NCBI RefSeq assembly: GCF_000378385.1 | Contig: NZ_KB899661.1 | Span: forward strand, 384,635 to 448,634 | DNA from: Paenibacillus daejeonensis DSM 15491 | GTDB taxonomy: Bacteria; Bacillota; Bacilli; Paenibacillales; Paenibacillaceae | DNA: 64,000 bases | Direction of reading: 5' to 3' | Shown: piece by piece, positions 1 through 8,913 of the stretch | How the letters are laid out: every line of letters begins with the position of its first letter | How positions within the stretch are numbered: the first letter of the stretch is position 1 | The notes under the pieces: generated by a model | Databases searched by the model: none | Told to the model about the DNA's origin: nothing | The model's input: the letters and a program-made list of their open reading frames with translations, nothing else | Position numbers and translations under genes: made by a program

Positions 1-216
1 GTGCATGCCACGTATGACATCAATCAGCCGGTCGGGGCTGTCCTTGAGCAGGTAACCGTTGGTGAGCAGCAAATCACCGTGCCTCAGGAACACGACAATA
101 TCCGGCGAGTCCATAATGTTGACCGATAGCACCTCGCGCGTCTCGCTCCCATGCGTTCCCGCCAGGATGTGAGCTTTGGACATAATCGTATCCCTGATCA
201 ACTCGTGCAGCAGCAT
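1..216 (-). CDS. PucR-family transcriptional regulator, N-terminal part (truncated by window edge)
   Basis: Only the first 72 codons are present. The frame stays open from an ATG at 216-214 down to base 1. A GGAGAGGGG ribosome site lies about 10 bases before this ATG; the in-frame ATG at residue 12 lacks one as good. The translation (HILAGTHGSETREVLSVNIM, then a segment ending GDLLLTNGYLLKD) has the pattern of the PucR N-terminal domain: a V-x-N-I-M core followed by GDLLLT-x-GY. PucR proteins are cytoplasmic regulators with a C-terminal helix-turn-helix, often controlling purine or amino-compound catabolism. The target here cannot be told because the rest of the gene and its neighbours lie outside the window. 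The family call rests on motif recall alone. Confidence 0.7.
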   Translation of the reverse strand, partial: MLLHELIRDTIMSKAHILAGTHGSETREVLSVNIMDSPDIVVFLRHGDLLLTNGYLLKDSPDRLIDVIRGMH

Positions 217-360
217 GTTTACAACACCCCTCTCCATTATGTTATAAAATCTAACATCAATAGAGAGGGGTGTAAAGAACAAGATTTGTATGGAAGCACC
301 AAAATGGCGAATTATTTTGTGCTTTTGTGTGGAAGAAGGATGCATTGTAACTGGCAGAGG

Positions 361-922
361 GCGGGGGTGCGAGCAAATAGAGGAACAAAGGTGTGCTACT
401 GCGGGTGGAAGACGGGAGTGCGAGCAAATAGAGGAACAAAAGTGTGTTACAGCTGGCGCAAGGCAGGGATTCGAGTAAATAGAGGAAGAAAGGTGTGTTA
501 CTTCGGGTGGAAGGCGGGGTGCAGGGAAATAGAGGAAGAAAGGTGTGTTACTTCGGGTGGAAGACGGGAGTGCGAGGAAATAGAGGAACAAAGGTGTGCT
601 ACAGCTGGCGCAAGGCGGGAATTCGAGTAAATAGAGGAAGAAAGGTGCGTTACTGCGGGTGGAAGACGGGAGTGCGAGCAAATAGAGGAACAAAAGTGTG
701 TTACAGCTGGCGAAAGGCGGGGATTCGAGTAAATAGAGGAAGAAAGGTGCGTTACTTCGGGTGGAAGACGGGAGTGCGAGCAAATAGAGGAACAAAGGTG
801 TGCTACAGCCGGCGAAAGGCGGGGGTGCGAGCAAATAGAGGAAGAAAGGTGCGTTACTGCAGGTGGAGGACGGGAGTGCGAGCAAATAGGGGAACAAAGG
901 TGCGTTACAGCTGGCGGTTGGC
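361..922. repeat. 51-bp tandem repeat array, about 11 units
   Basis: About eleven head-to-tail units of 51 bp run without gaps, each carrying AAATAGAGGAA near its start. Two variants tend to alternate: one with GAGCAAATAGAGGAACAAAG and CAGCTGGC, the other with GAGTAAATAGAGGAAGAAAG and GGGTGGAAGAC. Because 51 is a multiple of three and the unit has no stop in several frames, long frames are open on both strands. None has a ribosome site or a protein-like composition, so I treat the array as non-coding. Read on the minus strand a unit begins TAACGCACC and continues CTATTTACTCGAA, resembling the arms of the 183-bp palindromic elements elsewhere in the window. The remaining bases 217-360 hold nothing I recognise. 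Confidence 0.9.
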
Positions 923-935
923 GGGGACATTTGCG

Positions 936-983
936 CAAAAAAATCCCTCAGGTGCTTCGCTTAGACATTCCTGAGGGATTTTA
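936..983 (-). terminator. Rho-independent terminator of the araK-araA operon
   Basis: An 11-bp inverted repeat (AATCCCTCAGG at 942-952, CCTGAGGGATT at 970-980) is followed on the minus strand by a run of seven T. It sits just after the araA stop codon and should end the araK-araA transcript. Confidence 0.85.
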
Positions 984-995
984 CGTGCCAATAAG

Positions 996-2414
996 TTACT
1001 TGATAATGACGTACTCCAGGTTAACCAGCTTCGCGTAGGCGACGATCTGGTCGGTGGTCAGGTTCAGGGAGACAACGGTATGGTGGCCGCCGCCGTTTTC
1101 GATCCAGGCTTTGACGCCGTCCTGGAAGTTCGGCTTCACCTTCCACATCACACGGGCAACTGGCAGCTTCGGAGCTGGCACAGTTGGTTCGAAGGCTGTG
1201 ACTTCGTTGATCAACAGCTTGTAATGCGTACCGAAGTCTGCCATCGAGACCACGACACCTTCGCCCGCCTTGCCGTCAAATACCAGACGTGCCGGGTCCT
1301 CACGGTCGCCGATGCCCAGCTGGGATACAACGATTCTTGGCTTGTTCGCAGCCAGTGATGGATCCACCTCAAGCATATGGGATTGCAGGATCGCTTCCTG
1401 ACCCTCAGCCAGCTCGTATGTGTAATCTTCCATGAAACCAGTATTTTGGTTATGGCTCATGATTTTGAGCAAGCGATCAAGCGCTGCAGTCTTCCAGTCA
1501 CCTTCGCCCGCGAAGCCGTAGCCCTGGGCCATCAGACGCTGAACCGCGAGACCTGGCAGCTGCTTCATGCCATGCAGATCCTCAAAGTTGCTCGTAAACG
1601 CCGTGTATCCGCCATTGTCCAGGAAACGTTTGATGGCAATCTCGTAGCTGGCCTGTACACGTACGCTAGCTTCCCACGATTCTTTGCTGTTGTCGCCATA
1701 TTCGAACTCATATTGGTCCGCATATTCAGCCATCAGGTCGTTTATTTCTTCTTCCTTGACCTCATTGACGTATTGCACAAGATCCCCAATGCCGTAGTAG
1801 TCGACGGTCCAGCCGAACTGGATCTGGGCTTCTACCTTGTCGCCTTCAGTTACGCCGACATTGCGCATGTTATCGCCGAAGCGTGCGACTTTAATATTGA
1901 AGCTTTCATTGTAAGCAACTGCGACGTCCATCCAGTCCGCAATCTGCTGCTGCACGTTCTCGCGCTCCCAGTAGCCGACAACAATTTTATTCTGCTTTTT
2001 CAGACGGGCATTGATGAAGCCATATTCACGGTCACCATGCGCAGCCTGATTCAGGTTCATGAAGTCCATATCAATGGTCGACCATGGAATGCTCTCATTG
2101 AACTGCGTCGCCAGGTGCAGCAGAGGCTTCTGCAGCAGCTTGGTACCGCGAATCCACATTTTTGCAGGAGAGAAGGTGTGCATCCAGGTGATGACACCAG
2201 CCACTTCGTCGCGGTAGTTGACTTCCTTCATGATGCTGGTAATTTTGTCGGCGCTGACGGCCAGATCCTGCAGGACCAGCGGATAAGGCAGTACCCCACT
2301 TTGGTTCAAAGCATCGGCGATTTTTTGGGCGTTGGCTTTGACCTCTCCAAGTGCTTCCTCACCGTACAGATGCTGCGAACCTACGACAAACCAAAACTCT
2401 TTTGCTGCTGTCAT
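996..2414 (-). CDS. araA: L-arabinose isomerase
   Basis: Converts L-arabinose to L-ribulose, the first cytoplasmic step of arabinose use; the enzyme needs Mn2+. The 472-residue length fits the family. The N-terminus carries the signature [15 protein letters not shown]. Residues equivalent to the catalytic set are visible in [31 protein letters not shown] and GGGHHTVVS (two glutamates, two histidines). I start at the ATG at 2414 because GAGG lies 9 bases before it; an upstream in-frame ATG at 2429 has no such site. It lies 25 bases after araK in the same direction and ends at a strong terminator, so the two form an operon, presumably repressed by the divergent AraR. No araD is present in this window. 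Confidence 0.97.
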   Translation of the reverse strand: MTAAKEFWFVVGSQHLYGEEALGEVKANAQKIADALNQSGVLPYPLVLQDLAVSADKITSIMKEVNYRDEVAGVITWMHTFSPAKMWIRGTKLLQKPLLHLATQFNESIPWSTIDMDFMNLNQAAHGDREYGFINARLKKQNKIVVGYWERENVQQQIADWMDVAVAYNESFNIKVARFGDNMRNVGVTEGDKVEAQIQFGWTVDYYGIGDLVQYVNEVKEEEINDLMAEYADQYEFEYGDNSKESWEASVRVQASYEIAIKRFLDNGGYTAFTSNFEDLHGMKQLPGLAVQRLMAQGYGFAGEGDWKTAALDRLLKIMSHNQNTGFMEDYTYELAEGQEAILQSHMLEVDPSLAANKPRIVVSQLGIGDREDPARLVFDGKAGEGVVVSMADFGTHYKLLINEVTAFEPTVPAPKLPVARVMWKVKPNFQDGVKAWIENGGGHHTVVSLNLTTDQIVAYAKLVNLEYVIIK

Positions 2415-2439
2415 ATGAATCAACCTCATTTCGTTTGGT

Positions 2440-4053
2440 TTAGTTATTGTTTTTAATTAAATGCTCGACTGCGGCTTGCTCGATGGCCAAGCCCTTGCGG
2501 TAGCGTTCGATAAAGGTCTCAAAGCCTTGAACATCGGCTGTTTCCGGTGCAATGGTCTCGCCCTCGACATTCGCAAACACTTGCTGCTCCAGGAAGTCTG
2601 CCAGCGATTCTTCCGCGCCTTTGTTGTCCATGTAGGAAGCCAGCAGCGCCATGCCCCATGCTCCGCCCTCACCTGCCGTGGACATGACGGATACCGGAAC
2701 GTTCAAGGCGGCAGCAACAATGCGTTGTCCAACTACTGGAGTTTTGAACAAGCCGCCGTGCGCCAACACACTGTCTATGACGACCTGCTCCTGCTCGGTC
2801 AGAATGTCCATGCCGATCTTCAGTGCCCCGAAGGCCGAGAACAGGTGCGTACGCATGAAGTTCGCCAGATTAAAGCGGCTCTCCGGCGACCGCACGAACA
2901 GTGGACGTCCCTGCTCCAGACCGGTAATGTTTTCTCCGGAGTAGTAGCCGTAGCTGAGCAGTCCGCCGCCGTCTGGATCAGCTTCAAGCGCCTTGTTGAA
3001 CAGAACGCTAAACAGTTTGGCGCTATCGACCTCGAAACCCATCGCTTCGGCAAATTCACGGAACAGTCCGACCCAGGCGTTGATATCGCTAGAGCAGTTA
3101 TTGGCATGCGCCATTGCAACCGGACTGCCGTCCGGCGTGGTCACCATGTCGATCTCTGGGTAGACGCGGGAGAGCTCCTTGTCCAGGACGATCATGGCAA
3201 ACACGGACGTGCCGACGGAAATGTTGCCCGTACGCTTCTTGACGCTGTTCGTGGCCACCATGCCTGTACCGGCATCGCCCTCGGGCGGGCAGAACGGAAT
3301 GCCTGGCTGCAGATCGCCTGCCGGGTCCAGCAGCTGCGCACCCGCTTCGGTCAGTTGCCCGGCTTGCTCGCCAGCCAGATAGATCTTGGGCAGCACGGAT
3401 GACAGCTTCCAAGGATAGCCCCGGTCAGCAACCAGATCATTGAATTGCTGCACCATTGACGGATGGTAATCATGCGTCGCATCGTCGATCGGGAACATGC
3501 CCGACGCTTCGCCGATGCCGATCGCGCGCTCGCCGGTCAACTCCCGATGGATATAGCCTGCGAGAGTGGTGATGGAATCGATGCGGCTCACGTGCGCCTC
3601 CTTGTTCAAAATCGCCTGATACAAGTGGGCAATGCTCCACCGCTCCGGGATGTTGAACTGGAACAGCTCCGTCAACGCATGAGCAGCCTCACCGGTCGTC
3701 GAATTCCGCCAGGTCCGGAACGGAACCAGCAGCTCACCCGCGCTGTCGAAGGCCATGTAGCCGTGCATCATACCGGAGAATCCAATTGCACCGACCGTCT
3801 GCAGCTTCACGCCGTACGTCTGCTCAACCTCCTGCTTCAGCTCGCGGTAAGCCGTCTGCATGCCGGTAATGATGTCTTCCTGCTCGTACATCCAGAAGCC
3901 GTCCTTCAGACGGTTCTCCCAGTCATAGCTACCGGATGCAATCGCTGTGAATTGCCTGTCAATCAGCACAGCCTTGATCCGGGTCGAGCCGAATTCAATG
4001 CCTAGCGACGTCTCGCCCGCAGCGATGGCTTGCTTAATCGCCTCATGATTCAT
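2440..4053 (-). CDS. araK: FGGY-family ribulokinase of the AraK type (not orthologous to classical AraB)
   Basis: A 537-residue FGGY carbohydrate kinase, predicted to phosphorylate L-ribulose with ATP. The first phosphate loop is [15 protein letters not shown] near the N-terminus. The ATP-binding half shows [23 protein letters not shown] and [15 protein letters not shown]. The sequence is unlike classical AraB, which starts near GVDFGTLSGRA, and matches the alternative kinase found beside araA in clostridia and Bacteroides, for which I recall the name AraK. The start at the ATG at 4053 is chosen because GAGGGG lies about 12 bases upstream; the ATG at 4065 directly abuts that site. Position beside araA and divergent araR supports the substrate. 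A xylulokinase or other FGGY activity is a weaker alternative. Confidence 0.85.
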   Translation of the reverse strand: MNHEAIKQAIAAGETSLGIEFGSTRIKAVLIDRQFTAIASGSYDWENRLKDGFWMYEQEDIITGMQTAYRELKQEVEQTYGVKLQTVGAIGFSGMMHGYMAFDSAGELLVPFRTWRNSTTGEAAHALTELFQFNIPERWSIAHLYQAILNKEAHVSRIDSITTLAGYIHRELTGERAIGIGEASGMFPIDDATHDYHPSMVQQFNDLVADRGYPWKLSSVLPKIYLAGEQAGQLTEAGAQLLDPAGDLQPGIPFCPPEGDAGTGMVATNSVKKRTGNISVGTSVFAMIVLDKELSRVYPEIDMVTTPDGSPVAMAHANNCSSDINAWVGLFREFAEAMGFEVDSAKLFSVLFNKALEADPDGGGLLSYGYYSGENITGLEQGRPLFVRSPESRFNLANFMRTHLFSAFGALKIGMDILTEQEQVVIDSVLAHGGLFKTPVVGQRIVAAALNVPVSVMSTAGEGGAWGMALLASYMDNKGAEESLADFLEQQVFANVEGETIAPETADVQGFETFIERYRKGLAIEQAAVEHLIKNNN

Positions 4054-4198
4054 AATGACGTCCATCCCCTCTCTTGTTATAGTAGATAATAGAATTCATA
4101 TAATGAAGTTTGCTGGTGAAAAATAGCCGGAGAGGTGTGGAATCGATTCTGGTTAACGCTTTCTGAAAGAAAGCGACTTCGAAAGCATACGCTGCGTA

Positions 4199-4297
4199 GC
4201 GTTCGCCTTTGTCCCCGGATTTCAACCGCTAAATGCGGTTACAATCATGAAATCTGGGGACAACAGCGATCGGAAGAACGATCCACAACCTGTAGGC
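4199..4297. repeat. Palindromic intergenic repeat, copy C1 (inverted relative to 5546-5643)
   Basis: A roughly 99-bp element with an internal hairpin: TTTGTCCCCGGATTTC at 4208-4223 pairs with GAAATCTGGGGACAA at 4249-4263. It is followed by CAGCGATCGG and a GATCCACAAC/GTAGGC tail. The reverse complement recurs downstream of araR at 5546-5643, so the araR gene is bracketed by inverted copies. A tail fragment (GCCTACGATTGTGGATCG) recurs at 15039-15056. Confidence 0.85.
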
Positions 4298-4353
4298 ATA
4301 CTTTGTTCACCAGCTTGAAGAAGGCGCTTCCTTTAAGTGTCAGCCTAAGTATA

Positions 4354-4396
4354 TTTTTTGTACGTACATTTGTCAATAATGTATACTAGTTATACT
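4354..4396 (+). promoter_or_regulatory. araR promoter with AraR operator
   Basis: TTTTTTGTACGTACATTTGT at 4354-4373 contains the perfect palindrome TGTACGTACA (4359-4368) and fits the known AraR operator form. It covers a -35-like TTGTAC at 4358-4363, with -10 TATACT at 4382-4387 (18-bp spacer), so AraR would repress its own gene. A second TATACT lies at 4391-4396. The same operator sits between the divergent araK and araR and could also act on araK-araA. Confidence 0.75.
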
Positions 4397-4419
4397 TACA
4401 AGTGAAAGAAGTGGATGGT

Positions 4420-5511
4420 GTGAAGCCCAAATATCAAGTCATCATTGATGATATAAAAAGTCAGATTCTCTCGGGTGCCTATGCGATCGGCCAGCAGATT
4501 CCTACCGAATATGCCCTCCAGGAGAGCTATAATGTAAGCCGCCAGACGGTGCGCAAGGCGATTCTGGAGCTGTCGAATGAGGGGTTTTTGCGCAGCGAGA
4601 AAGGGTCGGGCACGTATGTCAGCAAGCAGTACCGCAACCGGTCCGGCGGGAATACCGCGAACAAAACCATCGGCGTCATCACCACCTACATCTCGGACTA
4701 CATCTTTCCGTCTATTATTCGCGGCATCGAAAGCCGACTCAATGAGGACAATTACTCGCTGCTGCTGGCCAGCACGAATAATGATGTCGCCCAGGAGAAA
4801 AAGGCGCTGGAAATGATGCTCTCCTACGGCGTGGATGGCCTGATCGTAGAGCCGACCAAAAGCAATTTGTATAATCCCAACATTGCCTACTACCTGTCGT
4901 TCAAGGAACAGGACGTCCCGTTCACGATGATTAATGCCTTCTATGAAGAGCTGGAGGTGCCGTTCTTCTGTCTGGATGACGTGCAGTCGAGCTACCTGGC
5001 GACCCGGGAGCTGATTGCCAAGGGCCATACCCAGATTGGTCTGATTGCCAAGATGGATGATCTGCAAGGCAAGTACCGCATGAAGGGCTATATCAAGGCG
5101 CTGGGTGAAGGCAAAATCGGATTTCATCCGGAGCAAGTCCTCTCGTTTGATACGGCCTCGAAGCCCGAGCTGCCCGCCAACCTGGACGCTTTTCTGCAGG
5201 AAAACCGGGAGTCATTGACTGCCATCGTATGCTATAACGACGAGGTGGGGCTGGAGGTCATGCATGCTTGTCGCAGACTGGGCATCTCCATCCCGGACGA
5301 GCTGTCCTTGATCGGACAAGACAATTCCTACCTCGCCAAAACCGCTCAGCTCCGCCTCACGACGCTGTCGCACCCCCAGGAGCAGCTGGGCCGGGACGCG
5401 GCCGATTGGATCATCAAGAACCTGCAAGGCAAGAAAGACCTGCAAGCCGCCAACTACTACCAGCCTGTGTTGGTTGAAGGTGAGACGGTGAAGGAAATGA
5501 TAGTTGAGTAG
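4420..5511 (+). CDS. araR: Arabinose operon repressor AraR (GntR-type DNA-binding domain fused to LacI-type sensor)
   Basis: A cytoplasmic repressor that leaves DNA when it binds L-arabinose. The first ~70 residues form a GntR winged helix (QQIPTEYALQESYNVSRQTV, then SEKGSGTYVS). The remainder is a LacI-type sugar-binding fold (NKTIGVITTYISDYIFPSII ... SLIGQDNSYLAKTAQLRLTT). This chimera is the hallmark of AraR. I prefer the GTG at 4420, giving MKPKYQVIID, because it matches the usual AraR N-terminus and leaves a leader of about 26 bases after the -10 at 4382; an earlier GTG at 4402 is possible. It is divergent from araK-araA, and an AraR-type operator overlaps its promoter. Inverted copies of a ~99-bp repeat flank the gene. 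Confidence 0.93.
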   Translation: MKPKYQVIIDDIKSQILSGAYAIGQQIPTEYALQESYNVSRQTVRKAILELSNEGFLRSEKGSGTYVSKQYRNRSGGNTANKTIGVITTYISDYIFPSIIRGIESRLNEDNYSLLLASTNNDVAQEKKALEMMLSYGVDGLIVEPTKSNLYNPNIAYYLSFKEQDVPFTMINAFYEELEVPFFCLDDVQSSYLATRELIAKGHTQIGLIAKMDDLQGKYRMKGYIKALGEGKIGFHPEQVLSFDTASKPELPANLDAFLQENRESLTAIVCYNDEVGLEVMHACRRLGISIPDELSLIGQDNSYLAKTAQLRLTTLSHPQEQLGRDAADWIIKNLQGKKDLQAANYYQPVLVEGETVKEMIVE

Positions 5512-5545
5512 GTATTAACTGCCGTAACAAACTTTTTAAAAGGAA

Positions 5546-5643
5546 GCCTACGGTCACGGATCGATCTTACGATCGCTGTTGTCCCCAGATTTCTTGAATT
5601 TTTAACCGCTCTAGCGGTTGAAATCCGGGGACAAAGGCGAGCG
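5546..5643. repeat. Palindromic intergenic repeat, copy C2
   Basis: The inverted counterpart of 4199-4297. It starts GCCTACGGTCACGGATCG, continues through GATCGCTGTTGTCCCCAGAT, and closes with GAAATCCGGGGACAAAGGCG; the two TTGTCCCC halves pair. It lies in the gap between araR and the aldolase gene. That gap also holds a second hairpin at about 5703-5750 (TTCATTCCGGCCGC against GCGGGCCGAATGAA). Confidence 0.85.
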
Positions 5644-5791
5644 CTTCGCTTCTTCAGATTCGATGCCGTGCCACTCCGGCCATTTTAAGGGTAGTCTGAA
5701 AATGCAGTTCATTCCGGCCGCTGTTGGATAGCGGGCCGAATGAAATGCCAAATGGCAGTTGGATAGGTCCGGCTACTATATGGGCAAGATG

Positions 5792-5844
5792 AAACCCCTT
5801 CAAGCACTGACCCTTCACGGGTTAGTTGGGGCTTGAAGGGGTTT
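5792..5844. terminator. Hairpin between convergent araR and the aldolase gene
   Basis: A perfect 14-bp stem (AAACCCCTTCAAGC at 5792-5805, GCTTGAAGGGGTTT at 5831-5844) lies between two converging genes. Neither side has a long T run, so it is a plausible but not classical bidirectional terminator. Confidence 0.6.
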
Positions 5845-5904
5845 GTTGTCTGCGTTCCTAGAGATTTTGGGAGCTCTGCAGCTTCGCCTCAGTGCACGGC
5901 CAGG

Positions 5905-6801
5905 CTAGAGCTCGTCTATGGACGGCAGCGCGGCCAGCTCGGTCTGCAGCTGCTCGATCTCGTGCGGCTGCAGGTCCAACTGCGGCGCACGCATTACACC
6001 GGCATCGATGCCGCGCAGGCGCAGCGCTTCCTTAAAGTAGGACATGTTGCTGCCACTGCGCAGCACTTCGCAATAGGCGGTGGCCGTCCGCTGCAGGGTC
6101 CGTGCCCGCTCCAGGTCGCCGCGCTGGTAGGCGTCATATACCGCCACGAACGGCTCGGGGTACACACACGAGACGCCTGAGATGACACCGTCGCAGCCCT
6201 GCGCCAGCGCGGGCAGCATCAGGCGGTCCGCGCCCTGCATGACCGCGAAGCCACCACCGTTGATGCGCAGATATTCGTCCGTACGCAGGAAATCCGGCCA
6301 GCTGTATTTTACCCCGACCACATTCGTGCACTGTTCTGCAACGCGGGCTGCTACCTCGGCCTTCAGGTCGTTGGCCGAGCATTGAGGGATATTATACAGA
6401 TAGACCGGGAAGTCCTGCGGCAGGCTATTAGCCACCGCCACATAATACGCCTCCAGCTCCCGGTCGCTTGCGCCCAGGAACATTGGCGTCACCACGCCGA
6501 CCCCATCCGCGCCTATGCGCTGTGCATGCTGAGCTAACCGGATGGTTGCCTCCTGCGTCATCGCGCCCGCATGGATGTAGACGACGACCCGCCCCGCCGC
6601 CTGCCGGACGACAGTCTCAGCAACCGCCATCCGTTCCTCCTCCGACAGCCGCACCATCTCGCCCGTTGTCCCGAGCGGGAATAGGCCGTGCACGCCCTTG
6701 CTAATCAGGAACTCGGTGAGCGCCTCCACCTTATCCAAATCCACCGCGCCTTGGGCGTCAAATGGCGTCACCATCGCTGTTGTCACACCGTACAGCTTCT
6801 T
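5905..6801 (-). CDS. DapA/NanA-family class I aldolase (dihydrodipicolinate synthase-like)
   Basis: A 298-residue (beta/alpha)8 lyase that uses a Schiff-base lysine. The family motifs are in order: FPLGTTGEMVRLS, the tyrosine in YLYNIPQCSAND, and the lysine in NVVGVKYSWPDF. Members cleave or form 2-keto acids such as N-acetylneuraminate, 2-keto-3-deoxy sugar acids or dihydrodipicolinate. The motifs alone do not settle the substrate. Its place as the last gene after a sialidase-like protein and a sugar ABC transporter argues for a sugar-acid lyase rather than lysine synthesis. The start at 6801 has AGGAGGGG 7 bases upstream; an upstream in-frame ATG at 6858 lacks support. Confidence 0.8.
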   Translation of the reverse strand, partial: KKLYGVTTAMVTPFDAQGAVDLDKVEALTEFLISKGVHGLFPLGTTGEMVRLSEEERMAVAETVVRQAAGRVVVYIHAGAMTQEATIRLAQHAQRIGADGVGVVTPMFLGASDRELEAYYVAVANSLPQDFPVYLYNIPQCSANDLKAEVAARVAEQCTNVVGVKYSWPDFLRTDEYLRINGGGFAVMQGADRLMLPALAQGCDGVISGVSCVYPEPFVAVYDAYQRGDLERARTLQRTATAYCEVLRSGSNMSYFKEALRLRGIDAGVMRAPQLDLQPHEIEQLQTELAALPSIDEL

Positions 6802-6957
6802 CATCGCTTCACCCCTCCTGTTGTTACATGCTCTTTCCTTAATCTTCTCTACTTGCAAGACTCAGCCGATTACCTCCGCAGGTTGTGCGAAAAGCATAGT
6901 GGCAGTGGCAGCATCTCTAATAAGAGTATTAGTGATGGGAAAACGGCGTGGAAAGCG

Positions 6958-8913
6958 TTAGTCAGTGCTCGACTCCACGCCCTCTCCACCAAGCCCAGGC
7001 GATAGCGCCATGACCCAATCCAGGTTGAAGCAGTAATGGATACGGCTGCTGAGCAGGTGGATGAGCCCGTTCTTGGCCTGCACCATGGCCAGATAACCCT
7101 TGGGCTCGGCATGCGAGCGGTCCATCCGGAACTCGCCGGTCCAGGCGCCGCCGTCCCACTTGCCGCCATCCTCATCGGTCGTCACCAATCGCTTGTAGGG
7201 CCACGTCTCTCCATCATCCAGCGAGACCGCAGCGAACAGCCCCTGCACCGGACGCCTCACACCGTCGCGGTCTTGGATCTCCATACCATCGGCAAACGAG
7301 GCCATGAACAGCACGCCTTCCTGCAACCGCCGCATGACCGCGCGCTGCCCCATCCCGATCGGATCAAATTCACTCTCGCTATACACCCAGCTCTTGCCCC
7401 GATCCGAGGAAATGCTCCGTGCCATATGGCCATGCACCTCATCGCCGCGGCCATAGGCCAGCAGCCGGCCGCCTGCAATCTCCGCGACGGGCGCGTGGAT
7501 GCCTCGGATCAGACCGCCGCCATCGAACCAAGAATCGCCGTCGTCCTCACTGAGCCACACGGTACTGCCGCCCGTGCTGCCCGTCTCTGCATCGCAGGAG
7601 AACACCAGCGTGCCGTCGTTCATCCGGAACAGCGAGGGAATCGGCATCGTCCGCACGCCATGCTCGGGGTAGAGAATACGGCCTTTGCTCCAGGTGACAC
7701 CATTATCCTCCGAGGTCCGCAGCACCTGCACCAAGGTGCCCCATGTGCCCGCCGCTCCCAGTCCGGTAATATGCAGCAGCTTGCCCTGCTCATCGAGCCA
7801 GAGGGCGCCCGCCGTCATGTTGCGATCCGGGGCGTCCCAGAATAGCGAAGCGTCATCCCAGGAGTCCGAGCCGTACCGCAGCCGGCTGGCTACCAGCTTC
7901 ATCTCGCGCCCGCTCTCCTCATTCGTCGTGAACCAGGCCGCGAGCAGATCTCCGTTGGGCGTCTCAGCTACATATGGCGAGTGATTATGCCGGAAGAACG
8001 GTCCCCGCTCGGAGGGCTCCAGCTTCACATAGACACGTGGCGGGGCAAAATAAGGGGCTCCCCGCTCTGTGGGCTCCTGCGCGATCACCGTCTGGGAAAC
8101 CCCCAGCTGATAGGGATAAGGCTCGGCTGGCGGCAGCGGCTCCGTAGCTACCGGCTCTGCCAGTACGACGCGGAAGCCGATTAGCCAATGTTTGTCCTCT
8201 GGCAGGGTGGCCATTCGCTCGGCAGAGCGCAGGTAGCGCGGGTCCGTTGAGTGACTGCCGCCTCGGGTGACGCGGAAGTCCCCATCCACTCTGCCCACAG
8301 GATCGGTCTGCTCGCCCTCCACGTAAGGGCCGTACCAGTCCTGGCACCATTCTTCGACGTTGCCGTGCATATCATGCAGACCCCAATCGTTAGGAGGGAA
8401 CTCGCCCACGGTCAGCGGCACCACCTCGAACTCCCGCTTCGTCTTGACCGGGTCGGGGTACCAGCTGTGCTGCTGGTTCCGGTACTGGCTGCGTGGGAAT
8501 TCCTCACCCATCGCATACGCTGTCTCCGTTCCAGCCCGGCACGCGTACTCCCACTCCGCTTCGGTAGGCAGCCGATAAGGCCGCCCATCGCGCTCCGATA
8601 GCCAGCGGCAGTAGGCCACAGCCTCGTGCCAGCTGACGAAGACGACCGCTTCATCGTCGCCGCAGGAGAAGCCCAGCTTGCCCCGCAGCTCGCGGTGACG
8701 CGGATCGAAGCGCTCATATTCCTTGTTGGTCACCTGATACTTGCCCATGTAGAACGGCTGGCTGATCCGCACCTGATGCACGGGCTGCTCGTCGAGATCG
8801 CCACTGTCACTGCCCCTCTTGTACGTGCCCGGCTCGATGCGCATCAGCTGCATGCCAATCGCGTTGGTATATACACTTCCGTCAGGAAGATGCTGCATTG
8901 TCACGTCGCTCAT
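6958..8913 (-). CDS. FGE-like (SUMF1) domain fused to a sialidase-like BNR beta-propeller
   Basis: A 651-residue two-domain protein without signal peptide, so probably cytoplasmic. Residues ~12-255 form a formylglycine-generating-enzyme-like domain (RLPTEAEWEYACRAG 114-128, HGNVEEWCQDWYG 183-195, RVTRGGS 214-220). The two copper-binding cysteines expected shortly after RGGS are absent, so sulfatase activation is unlikely. Residues ~300-640 are a sialidase-type propeller with four Asp boxes: SEDNGVTW 401, SEDDGDSW 455, SSDRGKSW 502 and SLDDGETW 564. The catalytic set of true sialidases cannot be confirmed. The 5' end overlaps the upstream AraC gene by about 32 bases, so translation may be coupled; an ATG at 8898 is an alternative start. 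It probably processes an imported glycoside. Confidence 0.75.
   Translation of the reverse strand: MSDVTMQHLPDGSVYTNAIGMQLMRIEPGTYKRGSDSGDLDEQPVHQVRISQPFYMGKYQVTNKEYERFDPRHRELRGKLGFSCGDDEAVVFVSWHEAVAYCRWLSERDGRPYRLPTEAEWEYACRAGTETAYAMGEEFPRSQYRNQQHSWYPDPVKTKREFEVVPLTVGEFPPNDWGLHDMHGNVEEWCQDWYGPYVEGEQTDPVGRVDGDFRVTRGGSHSTDPRYLRSAERMATLPEDKHWLIGFRVVLAEPVATEPLPPAEPYPYQLGVSQTVIAQEPTERGAPYFAPPRVYVKLEPSERGPFFRHNHSPYVAETPNGDLLAAWFTTNEESGREMKLVASRLRYGSDSWDDASLFWDAPDRNMTAGALWLDEQGKLLHITGLGAAGTWGTLVQVLRTSEDNGVTWSKGRILYPEHGVRTMPIPSLFRMNDGTLVFSCDAETGSTGGSTVWLSEDDGDSWFDGGGLIRGIHAPVAEIAGGRLLAYGRGDEVHGHMARSISSDRGKSWVYSESEFDPIGMGQRAVMRRLQEGVLFMASFADGMEIQDRDGVRRPVQGLFAAVSLDDGETWPYKRLVTTDEDGGKWDGGAWTGEFRMDRSHAEPKGYLAMVQAKNGLIHLLSSRIHYCFNLDWVMALSPGLGGEGVESSTD

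Noticed and set aside
361-922. CRISPR array.
   Set aside because: Units are uniform along their length with no unique spacers, and no cas gene is nearby.
151-974. Long open frames of about 159 residues on the plus strand and 146 on the minus strand over the left array.
   Set aside because: They result from a 51-bp unit without stops. Several frames on both strands are open at once, none has a ribosome site, and the repeats give highly basic or Ser/Pro-rich peptides unlike known proteins.
1377-2456. A 359-residue open frame opposite araA.
   Set aside because: It is the antisense shadow of a clearly recognisable araA and has no ribosome site or family match.
4043-4225. A 60-residue minus-strand frame upstream of araK.
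   Set aside because: It runs through the palindromic repeat and regulatory gap and has no supported start.
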